Part shown: positions 7,712-17,198 of the stretch, piece after piece
Layout: every line of letters starts with the position of its first letter
How positions within the stretch are numbered: position 1 is the first letter of the stretch
Origin: Bacillota bacterium
Lineage (GTDB): Bacteria; Bacillota; Clostridia; Peptostreptococcales; Anaerovoracaceae
Length of the DNA: 34,804 nucleotides
Assembly (NCBI GenBank): GCA_025361765.1
Contig: JANYJS010000048.1
Coordinates: 1-34,804 of the forward strand
Direction of reading: 5' to 3'
Translations under genes and position numbers: made by a program
Notes under the pieces: model-generated
What the model saw: only the letters and a program-made list of their open reading frames with translations
Database searches by the model: none
What the model was told of the DNA's origin: nothing

Positions 7712-9559
7712 ATGCAAAAAAATGAAATTTTAAAACAGTATTTCGGCTATGCTACCTTTCGAGAAGGTCAAGAGGAGCTGATAGACAGTACTTTGGCGGG
7801 CAGGGATACCATTGGCATAATGCCAACGGGGGCGGGGAAATCATTATGTTTTCAGATTCCAGCGCTACTGCTTACTGGCCTGACTTTAGTGATATCGCCC
7901 TTGATTTCTCTCATGAAGGACCAAGTTCAGGCGCTCGGTGCGAATGGCGTTCCCGCCGCCTATATCAACTCTAGCCTCAATAATAATCAGATTATAAAAG
8001 TGATTGAAAATGCAAAAGATGGCAAATATAAAATGATCTATGTTGCCCCGGAAAGACTCGATATGGCTGAATTCATTGGGTTTTGCCAAAAGGCTGACAT
8101 TGCGCTTTTGACAGTTGATGAGGCCCACTGCATATCCCAATGGGGGCAAAATTTCAGACCGAGCTATCTAAAAATTAGAGAATTTATTGATAAATTGCCA
8201 AAAAAGCCAACAATCTCCGCTTTCACAGCGACTGCGACGGATGAGGTCAAGGAAGATATCATCCGGATTCTAAAACTGACGGACCCCTTCGTCGTATCAA
8301 CGGGATTCGACCGCGAGAACCTTTATTTTGAGGTCAAAAAACCAGCGAACAAGGATGAGGCGCTGCTTTATTATCTCAAAAAAAATCCGGGGAAAAGCGG
8401 CATTGTTTATTGCGCTACCAGAAAAGCTGTCGAAGAAGTTTGTACCCATTTGACGCGGGCGCACTATGAGACCACGCGCTACCACGCGGGCCTTTCTGAA
8501 GACGAACGCAATAAAAATCAGGATGACTTTTTATATGACAGGAAAGCAATCATGGTCGCAACCAATGCCTTCGGAATGGGCATCGACAAGAGCAACGTCT
8601 CCTTTGTAATTCACTATAATATGCCCAAAAGCATAGAGAGCTATTATCAGGAGGCAGGCAGAGCGGGCCGCGATGGTGCGCCGGCTGATTGCATTTTGCT
8701 TTATGGCGGGCAGGACGTGATTACCAATCAGTTTTTAATCGACAACTCAAATGACAATAGTGATCTTGATCCGATGAATCTCGAGCTGGTTCGGATAAAA
8801 GACCGGGAGCGCCTAAAGCAAATGACTTATTATTGCCACAGCTATGATTGCCTGAGAGAATACATCTTAAACTATTTTGGAGATAACACAGCAAACTATT
8901 GCGACAACTGCTATAACTGCAACACCAATTTCGAGGAGCTTGATATTACGGAGTACGCCCAAAAAATCCTATCCTGCATCAAGAGAATGGATGAGCGCTA
9001 CGGCATAAAAGTCATTATTGATACATTGAGAGGCAGCAAAGGAGAAAGAATTTTGCGAATGGGCCTCGACAGCATAAAAACCTACGGTATTATGTCCGAA
9101 GTAAGTGAAAAACGCATTCGGGAAGTCATCAACTACCTGGTGCTCAATGATTATCTGATGCTGACAAACTCGGAATTTCCCACCGTGAAATTAACCTTGA
9201 AATCGCGGGATGTTCTGTTTAATGACGAAAAATTGATGATGAAAGTGGCCGGGGATCAGCCTATAATAAAGATGAAAAAGGAACGTGGACTGAAAAAGCA
9301 CTATGCCAAATCAGAGGGCGCTGTCAATGATGGTCTGTTTAATCAATTAAAGGAGCTGCGACTGAGGCTGGCTCAGGACAAAAAGGTCCCAGCCTTCGTG
9401 ATTTTTTCCGACTCGGCCTTATTGGATATGTGCGACAGAATGCCTTCGACAGGCGCTGAATTTCTAGAAGTGTCCGGCGTTGGTAAAATGAAGCTCGAGC
9501 AATATGGGAAAGCGTTTTTGGAGGTAATTGGCAGTTTTAGTCATAGGAGGATTAAGTGA
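7712..9559 (+). CDS. recQ: ATP-dependent DNA helicase RecQ
   Basis: RecQ unwinds DNA 3'-5' in recombination and replication-fork repair. This 615-aa protein has the full architecture: Walker A PTGAGKS (38-44), DEAH box (136-139) followed by CISQWG, FTATAT, the lobe-2 motif VATNAFGMGIDKSNV with QEAGRAGRDG, and the RecQ zinc-binding cluster (CLREYILNYFG, then CDNCYNC). A winged-helix region follows, and a C-terminal HRDC domain (about 535-612) contains FLEVSGVGKMKLEQYG. The ATG at 7712 is preceded by TTGGAG. It stands alone, 61 nt after the damaged Rrf2 gene, with sbcDC further downstream. Confidence 0.96.
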   Translation: MQKNEILKQYFGYATFREGQEELIDSTLAGRDTIGIMPTGAGKSLCFQIPALLLTGLTLVISPLISLMKDQVQALGANGVPAAYINSSLNNNQIIKVIENAKDGKYKMIYVAPERLDMAEFIGFCQKADIALLTVDEAHCISQWGQNFRPSYLKIREFIDKLPKKPTISAFTATATDEVKEDIIRILKLTDPFVVSTGFDRENLYFEVKKPANKDEALLYYLKKNPGKSGIVYCATRKAVEEVCTHLTRAHYETTRYHAGLSEDERNKNQDDFLYDRKAIMVATNAFGMGIDKSNVSFVIHYNMPKSIESYYQEAGRAGRDGAPADCILLYGGQDVITNQFLIDNSNDNSDLDPMNLELVRIKDRERLKQMTYYCHSYDCLREYILNYFGDNTANYCDNCYNCNTNFEELDITEYAQKILSCIKRMDERYGIKVIIDTLRGSKGERILRMGLDSIKTYGIMSEVSEKRIREVINYLVLNDYLMLTNSEFPTVKLTLKSRDVLFNDEKLMMKVAGDQPIIKMKKERGLKKHYAKSEGAVNDGLFNQLKELRLRLAQDKKVPAFVIFSDSALLDMCDRMPSTGAEFLEVSGVGKMKLEQYGKAFLEVIGSFSHRRIK

Positions 9560-9590
9560 GATACGGTTTTTTGTAGGATTAAGCGCGCTA

Positions 9591-9619
9591 TTGACAAATC
9601 AAGTTTACTAAAATATAAA
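9591..9619 (+). promoter_or_regulatory. strong sigma-A promoter
   Basis: TTGACA (9591-9596), a 17-nt spacer and TATAAA (9614-9619) form a near-consensus promoter 43 nt upstream of the ATG of the broken ATPase gene. It probably still drives sbcD and sbcC through the remnant. Confidence 0.75.
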
Positions 9620-9662
9620 TAAGTAAGACGTATCTTAGCATTTCTAAAGGAGGGGTTATTTT

Positions 9663-10680
9663 ATGTTTATAGGTCGAGAAAAAGAACTTAAAAACTTAAA
9701 CAACCTTTATAATACAAACAAGTTTCAGTTTCCCGTAATATACGGGAGAAGACGCGTTGGCAAAACTGCGCTCATTAATGAATTTGTGAAAGACAAGGAT
9801 TGTTCTTGTTATAGATGAGTATCCTTATGTGGCGAAGTCATATAAGGCCATAGCTTCAACGCTGCAGGTGCTGATTGACAAACACAAAGACACATCTAAG
9901 CTTTTTCTGATTCTTTGCGGTTCTTCCATGGCATTCATGGAGGATCAAGTTCTTGGCTATAAAAGTCCGCTTTATGGCAGAAGAACTTCTCAATTTAAAA
10001 TAGTACCTTTTGAGTTTTTCGAAAGTCGAAAGTATTTCAATAATTTCTCGGATCCCGATATGGCAGCCGTTTACGGAATAGTTGGCGGCACTCCTCAATA
10101 CCTAATCCAGCTGGATGATCGGCTTACCCTTGAAGATAATATCAAAGACAATCTATTAAACACATCTTCATACTTATTTGGAGAGCCAAACAATTTGTTG
10201 CTTCGCTTTTGGTACCGCTTCGTACCATCCAATATTTCAATCATTCAAAAAGGCATGGCGGATTTGGCCTATAAAAGTATTAATGAACAGCTTTCAGCTT
10301 ATATGGGCGCCGTATTTGAGGAGATTTGCATGCAATATCTATGGGAGCTTAATAAGCAGGGTAAGGCTGCGATTACCTTTACGGATTTAGGTCGTTGGTG
10401 GGGAAACGATTCGAAAAACAAACGTGAAACTGAAATTGATATTATGGGCATAGACGGTCAAAATTCGGCTTTATTTTACGAGTGTAAATGGACCGAAGAT
10501 CAGGTTGATCGGGATGTTCTTGAGACTCTAATTGAGCGAAGCGGCCTTTTTCACTATGCAAAAAATTATCTTTATATTTTTGCTAAAATCGGATTCACAA
10601 AAAGCTGCATAGATCAAGCAACGAAACTCGGGAATGTAAAACTTGTTACTTTTGATGAGATTATGGAGGGCACCAAATGA
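9663..10680 (+). pseudogene. archaeal-type ATPase (ATPase_2/DUF234 family), two internal deletions
   Basis: After an AAAGGAGGGG site, ATG 9663 opens FIGREKELKNLNNLYN and the P-loop YGRRRVGKTALINEF. The frame then dies at TGA 9818. The other frame resumes precisely with RIVLVIDEYPYVAKSYKAI (Walker B) and LILCGSSMAFMEDQVLGY. So about 55-65 residues between Walker A and B are missing with a frame change. A second deletion, in frame, joins SSYLFGEPNNLL to RFWYRFVPSN, removing the winged-helix section that relatives have here. The C-terminal DUF234 nuclease-like part (RETEIDIMG, ALFYECKW) is intact. Its stop overlaps the sbcD start (ATGA). ATPase function must be lost. The 283-aa 3' ORF could still be translated from GTG 9829. 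Confidence 0.85.
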
Positions 10681-11831
10681 AACTCATCCATATCGCTGAC
10701 CTGCATATTGGCAAGCGCGTTAATGAAGTGAACCTGCTTTCGGATCAAAGCCATATTCTTCGGCAGATTTTGCATGTGATTGACGAAATTAAGCCGGAGG
10801 GAATCCTCATGGCTGGAGATATTTACGACAAGAGCGTGCCGGCGGGTGAAGCTGTGGAGATCCTGGATGATTTTCTGACGGAGCTGGCATGCCGAAGCAT
10901 CAAGCTGTTTATGGTCAGCGGCAATCATGACTCGCCTGAACGGCTGAATTTTGGCAGCCGGATTATGGAGCAGCACGGCGTGCACATCGCTGGGATCTAT
11001 GGTGGTAATTTGAAAAAAATAACCCTTGATGATGAGTTCGGCCCGGTGAATATTTATCTTTTACCATTTATAAAGCCGGCCATGGTCAACCCATATTTTC
11101 CTGAAGAGGTTCTTGAGACCTACGAAGAGGCGGTCAGAGCCGCTATAAGTTTGGCCGATATAGACAAGGCAGAGCGCAATGTTCTGGTGGCTCACCAGTT
11201 CATGGTCAGTGGCGGGAAGAAGCCGGAGCAGTCGGACTCGGAGACCATTACTGTCGGAGGACTTGATAACATTGACATTTCTGCTTTTGCCTCCTTTGAT
11301 TATGTGGCCCTTGGCCATTTACACGGGCCTCAGTCTATTGGCAGGGATACCGTGCGGTATGCCGGATCCCCCCTGAAGTATTCCTTTTCTGAAGCTCATC
11401 ACCATAAATCGGTGACACTTCTCACCTTATCCGAAAAAGGCGTGGTGAATGTAGAAGCTATTGCTTTGACGCCGCTAAGGGATATGATTGAGGTTAGAGG
11501 GCCAATAGAGGAGCTGATCAAGGAGGCTGCGGGATTGCCGGAGAAATCCGAGGACTATATTCGGGCCATTATTACCAATGAAAACGATATTTATGACGCC
11601 ATCGGCCAGCTAAGGCAGGTCTATCCCAATATTATGAGAATTGATTTTGAAAACAGCAGGACTAGGCAGAATCTGGATTCCAAGACAGCAGCCTCCGGGG
11701 ATATAACCCTGAGAAGCCCCATGGAATTATTCGAGGAGTTTTACCAAAGCCAAAATAACTGTGAAATGAATCCCGCCCAAAGAGGAATTATGGATGAGAT
11801 TTTCAAACAAGCTGAGGGGGTACATATATGA
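10677..11831 (+). CDS. sbcD: exonuclease SbcCD, subunit D
   Basis: SbcD is the Mre11-type manganese nuclease of the SbcCD complex, which cleaves hairpins and blocked DNA ends. The 384-aa protein shows all phosphoesterase motifs: ADLHIG (D8, H10), AGDIYD (D48), SGNHDSPERL (N83, H84, D85), LVAHQF (H173) and ALGHLHGPQ (H214, H216). The ATG at 10677 overlaps the preceding pseudogene stop by 4 nt and has a GGAGGG site inside that gene's last codons. It overlaps sbcC by 4 nt (ATGA), giving a coupled operon. The promoter is probably the one at 9591. Confidence 0.95.
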   Translation: MKLIHIADLHIGKRVNEVNLLSDQSHILRQILHVIDEIKPEGILMAGDIYDKSVPAGEAVEILDDFLTELACRSIKLFMVSGNHDSPERLNFGSRIMEQHGVHIAGIYGGNLKKITLDDEFGPVNIYLLPFIKPAMVNPYFPEEVLETYEEAVRAAISLADIDKAERNVLVAHQFMVSGGKKPEQSDSETITVGGLDNIDISAFASFDYVALGHLHGPQSIGRDTVRYAGSPLKYSFSEAHHHKSVTLLTLSEKGVVNVEAIALTPLRDMIEVRGPIEELIKEAAGLPEKSEDYIRAIITNENDIYDAIGQLRQVYPNIMRIDFENSRTRQNLDSKTAASGDITLRSPMELFEEFYQSQNNCEMNPAQRGIMDEIFKQAEGVHI

Positions 11832-14800
11832 AACCCCTAAACTTGGTTGTGAGCGCCTTTGGCCCATACTCGGGCAAAGTAGAAATCCCCTTTTCGAGGC
11901 TTGGCGGCAGCGGGCTGTTCCTAATTACCGGAGATACAGGAGCCGGGAAAACCACCTTATTTGATGCCATCGCATTTGCTCTTTTCGGTGAGGCCAGCGG
12001 TTCTGTGCGCACCGTGGATTCCCTGAGAAGTGATTTCGCCAGTCCGGATACCAAGACTTTTGTGGAGCTTGAATTTCTGCACAAAGGGCTCAACTATAGA
12101 ATTAAGCGTAATCCCAAGTACGACCGGCCTAAAAAGAGCGGAACTGGCTTCACAAGTGAGATTGCGGACGCTGTCATGACTTTGACAGGTGGGGAAGTGA
12201 TTACCGGCAGCGTCCGAGTGACGGAAAAGGTCGTGGACCTATTAGGCATTGATTTTAAGCAGTTTAAGCAAATTGCCATGATTGCTCAGGGAGAGTTCTT
12301 GAAGCTTCTCCTTGCGGACAGCAAGGAAAGAGCAGAGATCTTTCGCAAAGTTTTCAACACAGGGATTTTTCAGATGATACAGGAGACTCTGAAAAGACAG
12401 GAAAGAGAATTATGTGGGAAACATGAAGAAAGAAGGCGCAGCATTCTGCAACACCTCTCGGGTATTGTCTTAAAGGATACAGAGCCGGTAGCAGCAGATT
12501 CCAGTTTCGAAAATATAGATAAAACTGCAATTTTGAGAGAGCTGGTACAAAACCCCAATATACATGCTATCCCTCAAATTATGGAACTTCTTGCAGAACT
12601 GATCGCGGAAGATGGTGTTTTGCTTGACAGAGAGAAAAGAAAATCGGCGGAAGCCGGGGATTTTATTTCTACTCTGACGGCGGAACTTACCAAGGCTGAA
12701 TTTGTGAACAAGGCTTTTTCGGACCTTGCCGTTTCTAGGGAAATGCAGGTTGAACTCCTCGCCAAAGCGGATGAAATGAAGAAGGGTGAGGAGAAAGCCA
12801 AGGCGGCGGAGCAGGCGTTTAATGTGGTCCGCCCCAATGAGAACACTTATTTGCGCGAAAAAAAGGAGCATGATGAACTGACCAAATCCATCGAGACTTT
12901 AAAGGAGACCATCACAATAAATACGCCCATATTAGAGGGCCTTCACTCAGCATTGGCTCTTGAACGGGAAAAAGACCCAGAGAGAGAAAAACTGACTGTT
13001 GACATGGGTAAGCTTGCTTCAGACATGCCAAAATATGAACGAATCGAAACCCTGATTAGGGAAACTGAGAAACAAGAAATTGCCATGATCTCACTTGATG
13101 ATGTCATGAAAACACTAAAAGCAAAACGGGAAAAGACCTTTGCGATTAGAGAAAATCTAGGTGAGGAACTCGAAGACCACTCCGATGTGGAAGCCCGACT
13201 GGCAGAGTGCAAAAATAAACTGGAGAATCTGATTTCATCTGAAAGCGGACTTAAGCGGATTTCTGAAGAGATTGTTCAGATTCAGATTATGAGGGTGGAT
13301 TGTGAAAAGCTGAAGACGGTCTACCTTTCCTCCGAAATGGTCTATCAATCCGCCAATGACACCTATATGAACGGGGAAAAAGCCTTCTTCAGTGAGCAGG
13401 CGGGCATTTTAGCAGCAGTCCTTGAAGCCGGTATCCCTTGTCCCGTCTGTGGATCAAAAGAGCATCCAAACAAGGCGGTAGCCACCATAGAAGCGCCCAG
13501 CGAAGCCACCATTCAGAATATGAAGGCATACGTGGAGGATAGTCAGCGGGCGATGCAGAGGGCCAGCGAAGCGGCGAAGAGCAAGCAAACACAGATTGAG
13601 ATGACGGAGGCCCATGTGCGGCAGGCGGCGGTCCAGGCCCTATCGAGCAAAGTCGGGGCGGATGCCCAAAATCTTGGAAGCGCAAAAGAAACTCTAGCAC
13701 CTTTGGGCAATATATCTTTCATTGAGGCAACGATCAGGACGGAGCTTGGCGATATTGCTTTAGAAATGCAAAACAAAAATGCAGAAAGAGTTGGGCTGGA
13801 GCTTAAGGCTGCTAGAAGAAAAGCCTGTCAGGAAGAGCTGCGAAAGGAAGAGACCTTGCTCAAAGAGACTGAGGAAAATATAAAGAACAAGGGCGATTTG
13901 AAGAACGCGCTTGCTATGGAATATAGGGCTAAAACCACCGAAACCAGCACATTAAAGGCTGGCCTATCCTATCCGTCAAAGGAGGTAGCCGAAGTCGCTC
14001 TGGGAACCATGACGTCCCAGCTTTCTGCCTTAAAATCGGCGCTTCAATTTGCTGAGAAAGCATATAATGAGGCTAAGGAAATCCTGGGCGGCAATAAAAC
14101 ACTTCTAAAGGGAAATGAACAAAGAATGACTGAAGTAGGTCAGACTTTGGGCAAAGCGTTTTCGGCTTACACCCAGATCCTTAAGGATTGCGGTTTTGCC
14201 GATGAAGCCACATATAAGGCATTGCTTTTAAGCGATGAGGATCTTAAAACCCTCAAAAAAGCCCTGTTGGGCTACCAAGAAGCCTTGAGAACTGCCAATC
14301 TCGACATCGCAAGACTTAGCGCTGAAACCAAAGATCAAGAGCCTAAAGACACCGCGAAATTATACGAGCAGCGAAGGGTGCTTCAACTTGAAAAGGGCAG
14401 CCTTGAGGGCAAGCTTCAAGCCTTGGTATCAAGGATTCAGGCCAACACCCGCATTGCAGGGGCTGTCGTGGCAGCCGAAGGGGGCCGGAAAAAGCTGGAA
14501 GAAGAGTATCTGATGGTCAGCGGCCTGTCAAAAACCGCAAACGGCGACCTTTCGGGCAAGCAGAAGCTGGCTTTTGAGCAATTTGTCCAAGCTTCTTATT
14601 TCAATCAAATTATCCACTCCGCCAATAAGAGGCTATCTGAAATGTCCAGCGGTCGCTTTGCGCTTCTGCGCAAGGAAGATGCATCGGATTTGAGAGCCCA
14701 ATCCGGGCTTGAACTGGATGTACTGGATAACTACACAGGGAAAATCCGCTCCGTAAAATCTTTATCCGGCGGGGAGTCCTTCAAGGCCTCTTTAGCCCTG

Positions 14801-15049
14801 GCCCTCGGCCTATCTGATATTATTCAGAACTACGCCGGCGGCATCGAAATTGACACCATGTTCATAGATGAGGGTTTCGGCGCCTTGGACTCACAGTCTC
14901 TCGAACAAGCCATCGTCACTCTGAACAACCTGACTACCGGCAACAGACTCATCGGCATCATCTCCCATGTCAGCGAACTCAAGGAGCGCATCGATAAAAA
15001 AATCATCATCAAAAAAGGAATCACAGGAAGCATCATCGATATTATTTAA
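11828..15049 (+). CDS. sbcC: exonuclease SbcCD, subunit C (SMC-like ATPase)
   Basis: SbcC is the Rad50-type ATPase that holds and feeds DNA to SbcD. The protein is 1073 aa, usual for the family. It has the N-terminal P-loop GDTGAGKTTLFDAIAFALFG (G35-G54), a Q-loop in IAMIAQGEFLKLLL, and long coiled coils broken by the zinc hook CPVC (C538, C541) near the middle. At the C-terminus are the ABC signature KSLSGGESFKASLALALGLS (about 977-996) and Walker B TMFIDEGFGALD. The start overlaps sbcD by 4 nt with GGGGG upstream. No damage is seen. Confidence 0.96.
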   Translation: MKPLNLVVSAFGPYSGKVEIPFSRLGGSGLFLITGDTGAGKTTLFDAIAFALFGEASGSVRTVDSLRSDFASPDTKTFVELEFLHKGLNYRIKRNPKYDRPKKSGTGFTSEIADAVMTLTGGEVITGSVRVTEKVVDLLGIDFKQFKQIAMIAQGEFLKLLLADSKERAEIFRKVFNTGIFQMIQETLKRQERELCGKHEERRRSILQHLSGIVLKDTEPVAADSSFENIDKTAILRELVQNPNIHAIPQIMELLAELIAEDGVLLDREKRKSAEAGDFISTLTAELTKAEFVNKAFSDLAVSREMQVELLAKADEMKKGEEKAKAAEQAFNVVRPNENTYLREKKEHDELTKSIETLKETITINTPILEGLHSALALEREKDPEREKLTVDMGKLASDMPKYERIETLIRETEKQEIAMISLDDVMKTLKAKREKTFAIRENLGEELEDHSDVEARLAECKNKLENLISSESGLKRISEEIVQIQIMRVDCEKLKTVYLSSEMVYQSANDTYMNGEKAFFSEQAGILAAVLEAGIPCPVCGSKEHPNKAVATIEAPSEATIQNMKAYVEDSQRAMQRASEAAKSKQTQIEMTEAHVRQAAVQALSSKVGADAQNLGSAKETLAPLGNISFIEATIRTELGDIALEMQNKNAERVGLELKAARRKACQEELRKEETLLKETEENIKNKGDLKNALAMEYRAKTTETSTLKAGLSYPSKEVAEVALGTMTSQLSALKSALQFAEKAYNEAKEILGGNKTLLKGNEQRMTEVGQTLGKAFSAYTQILKDCGFADEATYKALLLSDEDLKTLKKALLGYQEALRTANLDIARLSAETKDQEPKDTAKLYEQRRVLQLEKGSLEGKLQALVSRIQANTRIAGAVVAAEGGRKKLEEEYLMVSGLSKTANGDLSGKQKLAFEQFVQASYFNQIIHSANKRLSEMSSGRFALLRKEDASDLRAQSGLELDVLDNYTGKIRSVKSLSGGESFKASLALALGLSDIIQNYAGGIEIDTMFIDEGFGALDSQSLEQAIVTLNNLTTGNRLIGIISHVSELKERIDKKIIIKKGITGSIIDII

Positions 15050-15119
15050 ATCCCTCGATCAATTTCGCGAGGATTATCAGACCATTTTCCTGAGGTCAGG
15101 AAGAAAAGGAGAAACTTCA

Positions 15120-15873
15120 TGCAAAAACCGAGAAAATTGGAAAAGGGAGATCGGATCGGCATTATCTCACCGGCTACGGTTCAGCCCAAATCATCAATCA
15201 TGTTGATTTTGAAGCGGTGAAAGCGAGTCCGAAGATATTTACCGGGTTCAGCGACATCACATCTTTACATTTAGCCTTGAACAAAATGGCTGGACTGGTG
15301 ACTTTTCATGGCCCAGGTATATCGCGTTTTAATTCTGACGAATTGACGGACTATACTAAAGCAAGCTTTCTAAGCGCTTTGACATCAGAAGAGGCTTTAG
15401 GTGATGTCAAAAAAGCCAGTGATAAAACCTGGCTTAATGTCATAAGCCCTGGAAGCGCCGAAGGAGAGTTAATAGGGGGAAATCTTACTCTGATTTGTGC
15501 ATCGCTTGGCACGCCCTATGAAATAGAGACAAAAGGCAAGATTTTGCTGATTGAAGATGTTGATATGGAGCCATGGATGATGGATCACATGCTTTCCCAC
15601 CTGAAAAATGCAGGCAAACTAGATCAGGCTGCAGGCTTTATTGTAGGCTACTGCAAAAACTGCATTCCTTATAGAACCAATCCGAGCTATTATGTCGACA
15701 TGACGCTTGAAGACGTTTTGGACTACTATCTAAAACCGCTGAAGGTTCCCGCTTTTTATGGACTGCCCCTTGGCCACACCAAGGACATTGCAACATTGCC
15801 ACTTGGCGTTGCGGTCAGAGTCGACGCGGACGAGCAGAGATTTACTGTTTTGGAAAGTGGGATTAGAAGCTAG
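15120..15873 (+). pseudogene. S66 LD-carboxypeptidase (MccF/LdcA-like), internally deleted
   Basis: This enzyme class trims muropeptides (LdcA) or inactivates microcin-like compounds (MccF). After an AAGGAG site, ATG 15120 gives MQKPRKLEKGDRIGIISPAT, the family N-terminus, but stops near 15220. The other frame picks up at IINHVDFEAVKASPKIFTGF and continues to the end (218 aa from GTG 15217). About 80 residues of the N-terminal domain are missing with a frame change. The retained part still has the nucleophile elbow GFSDIT, the LLIEDVDMEPWM glutamate region and the GLPLGH histidine. The active-site residues survive while the fold does not. It is 70 nt downstream of sbcC. Confidence 0.85.
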
Positions 15874-15894
15874 AGTGAAAGGAGCGGCAAGAAC

Positions 15895-16743
15895 TTGACA
15901 GATAGACGAAAAGGCATTCTCATGGCCATTGGGGCGGCATTTTTTTATGCCATGATTGCCGTGAGCATCAAATGGATTGACGGCATTCCACCATTGGAAA
16001 AATTCTTTTTTCGGTCGGTTTTTGGCTTGGTCTTCATCTGTATTTTTATGGCTAGAGCGCACATGACCTTCAAATGCGTGAACCAGGGAATGCTGATACT
16101 AAGAGGCTTGACGGGCCTCGCCGGCGGTCTTGCCTATTATCTTTCGGTGTCTAAGGCGCCCATGGCTGAGGTTATGACCTTAACCAACATGTTTCCCTTT
16201 ATGGTGGTTATTCTGTCGGCAATCTTTCTTAAAGAAAAGATCAGACCTTATCACATCGCCGCGGTAGCTATCAGTTTTGCGGGAGCGCTATTCGTCATCA
16301 GACCTGGATTCTCGGAAGTTAATATCTATTATATCATTGCCTTCATTTCAGCAATTTTTACGGCTTTTTCCTACACCATTCTAAAACACCTGAGGACTAC
16401 AGACACGTCTGAAATAGTCGTCTTTTATTTCTCCTTGATTGGCGTGTTTGGGTGCATTCCGATCATGATGCTTGGCCAATTCGTACTGCCCACTGGTTTT
16501 CAGTATTTCCAGCTTTGCATACTCGGTCTCAATGCCACTCTGTATCAATGGCTTGTCAGCTCAGCCTATAAGTACGCACCGGCTGGAGAACTGTCAATTT
16601 ATAGCTACACCACCATCATTTTCTCAGCACTGTTGGGCATGTTGCTCTGGCAGGAATATCTGCTGCCAGCTACAATCATTGGTATGGGCTGCATTCTTTT
16701 GGGTGGGTACATTATCTTCAGAAAAGAAAAGCTAAGCAAATAA
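15895..16743 (+). CDS. EamA/DMT-family membrane transporter
   Basis: This 282-aa integral membrane protein of the drug/metabolite transporter superfamily has about ten predicted transmembrane helices and the internal EamA duplication. The first half begins GILMAIGAAFFYAMIAVSIK and includes APMAEVMTLTNMFPF. The second half includes YKYAPAGELSIYSYTTIIFS. The substrate cannot be read from the sequence. The start chosen is TTG 15895, preceded by AAAGGAG. The in-frame ATG at 15922 would shorten the protein by nine residues. It lies 21 nt after the broken peptidase gene and may once have been co-transcribed with it. Confidence 0.88.
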   Translation: MTDRRKGILMAIGAAFFYAMIAVSIKWIDGIPPLEKFFFRSVFGLVFICIFMARAHMTFKCVNQGMLILRGLTGLAGGLAYYLSVSKAPMAEVMTLTNMFPFMVVILSAIFLKEKIRPYHIAAVAISFAGALFVIRPGFSEVNIYYIIAFISAIFTAFSYTILKHLRTTDTSEIVVFYFSLIGVFGCIPIMMLGQFVLPTGFQYFQLCILGLNATLYQWLVSSAYKYAPAGELSIYSYTTIIFSALLGMLLWQEYLLPATIIGMGCILLGGYIIFRKEKLSK

Positions 16744-16771
16744 ATAACGAGTCCCGAAACGGAGTGCAAAG

Positions 16772-16954
16772 TTAATCTACACTCTTCATTTTATGCAAGA
16801 GGACTTTTTCAATTGCTATCACATCAGGAAAAATGAGATTCCTTCCTTTTCTTAACAAGGATAGGACCCTGTTTTTCATCAGTGAATCATCTGGAAAGTC
16901 TAGAAAATACTGATCTTTCATAAAATAAAAATTATTTACAATCAATTCGTTCAC
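16772..16954 (-). pseudogene. shortened TenpN/ToxN-like toxin ORF (tentative)
   Basis: GTG (16954) follows a strong GGGGGAGGG site on the minus strand and encodes 60 residues. The first half, FMKDQYFLDFPDDSLMKN, resembles the N-terminus of a group of endoribonuclease-like toxins of about 150-170 aa. The second half, RVLSLLRKGRNLIFPDVIAIE, resembles the C-terminal helix of the same group. The central section is missing, in frame. The family link is my recollection, not a tested match. The ORF is preceded by a LexA-type box and a plausible -10 (TATAAA), so it may still be transcribed under SOS control. It could instead be a genuine small protein. Confidence 0.4.
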
Positions 16955-16997
16955 CTTTTGCCCTCCCCCAATTAGATAAGTTTTTATACTACAATTA

Positions 16998-17009
16998 GAA
17001 CATATGTTC
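16998..17009 (-). promoter_or_regulatory. LexA (SOS) box
   Basis: GAACATATGTTC is a perfect 12-nt palindrome identical to the Gram-positive LexA/DinR core (GAAC-N4-GTTC). On the minus strand it lies about 45 nt upstream of the GTG at 16954. It sits next to a TATAAA -10-like element, where repressor binding would block transcription. I saw no second copy near the other repair genes. Confidence 0.7.
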
Positions 17010-17100
17010 ACAAAAAGGGCAATGAGTTATCCATAATTATTTATCGACACAGTGTGCGCTATACATCCCACGGTTATAGGACCCAACTGCCACTCAACGA

Positions 17101-17152
17101 AAAGAGGCCGTCTCTCCATAGAATTTTCATTCTATTTTGAGACAGCCCCTTT
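17101..17152. terminator. long hairpin, IS-end or bidirectional terminator type
   Basis: AAAGAGGCCGTCTC (17101-17114) pairs with GAGACAGCCCCTTT (17139-17152), and a nested TAGAAT / ATTCTA stem closes over a TTTC loop. GAGACAGCCCC-type stems commonly follow transposase genes in clostridia, but no transposase ORF or matching partner end is seen here. On the minus strand it is followed by a short TTTT. It may be the leftover of an excised element between the LexA-box gene and the AbrB gene. Confidence 0.5.
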
Positions 17153-17198
17153 AAAAACATTTGAACCCCGGCCATTTTTATCCCGCGTATCAAGTGCT

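Noticed and set aside
12370-13776. several 60-130 codon ORFs on the minus strand opposite sbcC
   Set aside because: They are shadows of a long, fully motif-supported gene, and none has a family pattern.
17052-17198. N-terminal extension of the AbrB protein
   Set aside because: The extra 49 residues cover the 52-nt hairpin and do not resemble any antitoxin. The frame is open by chance.
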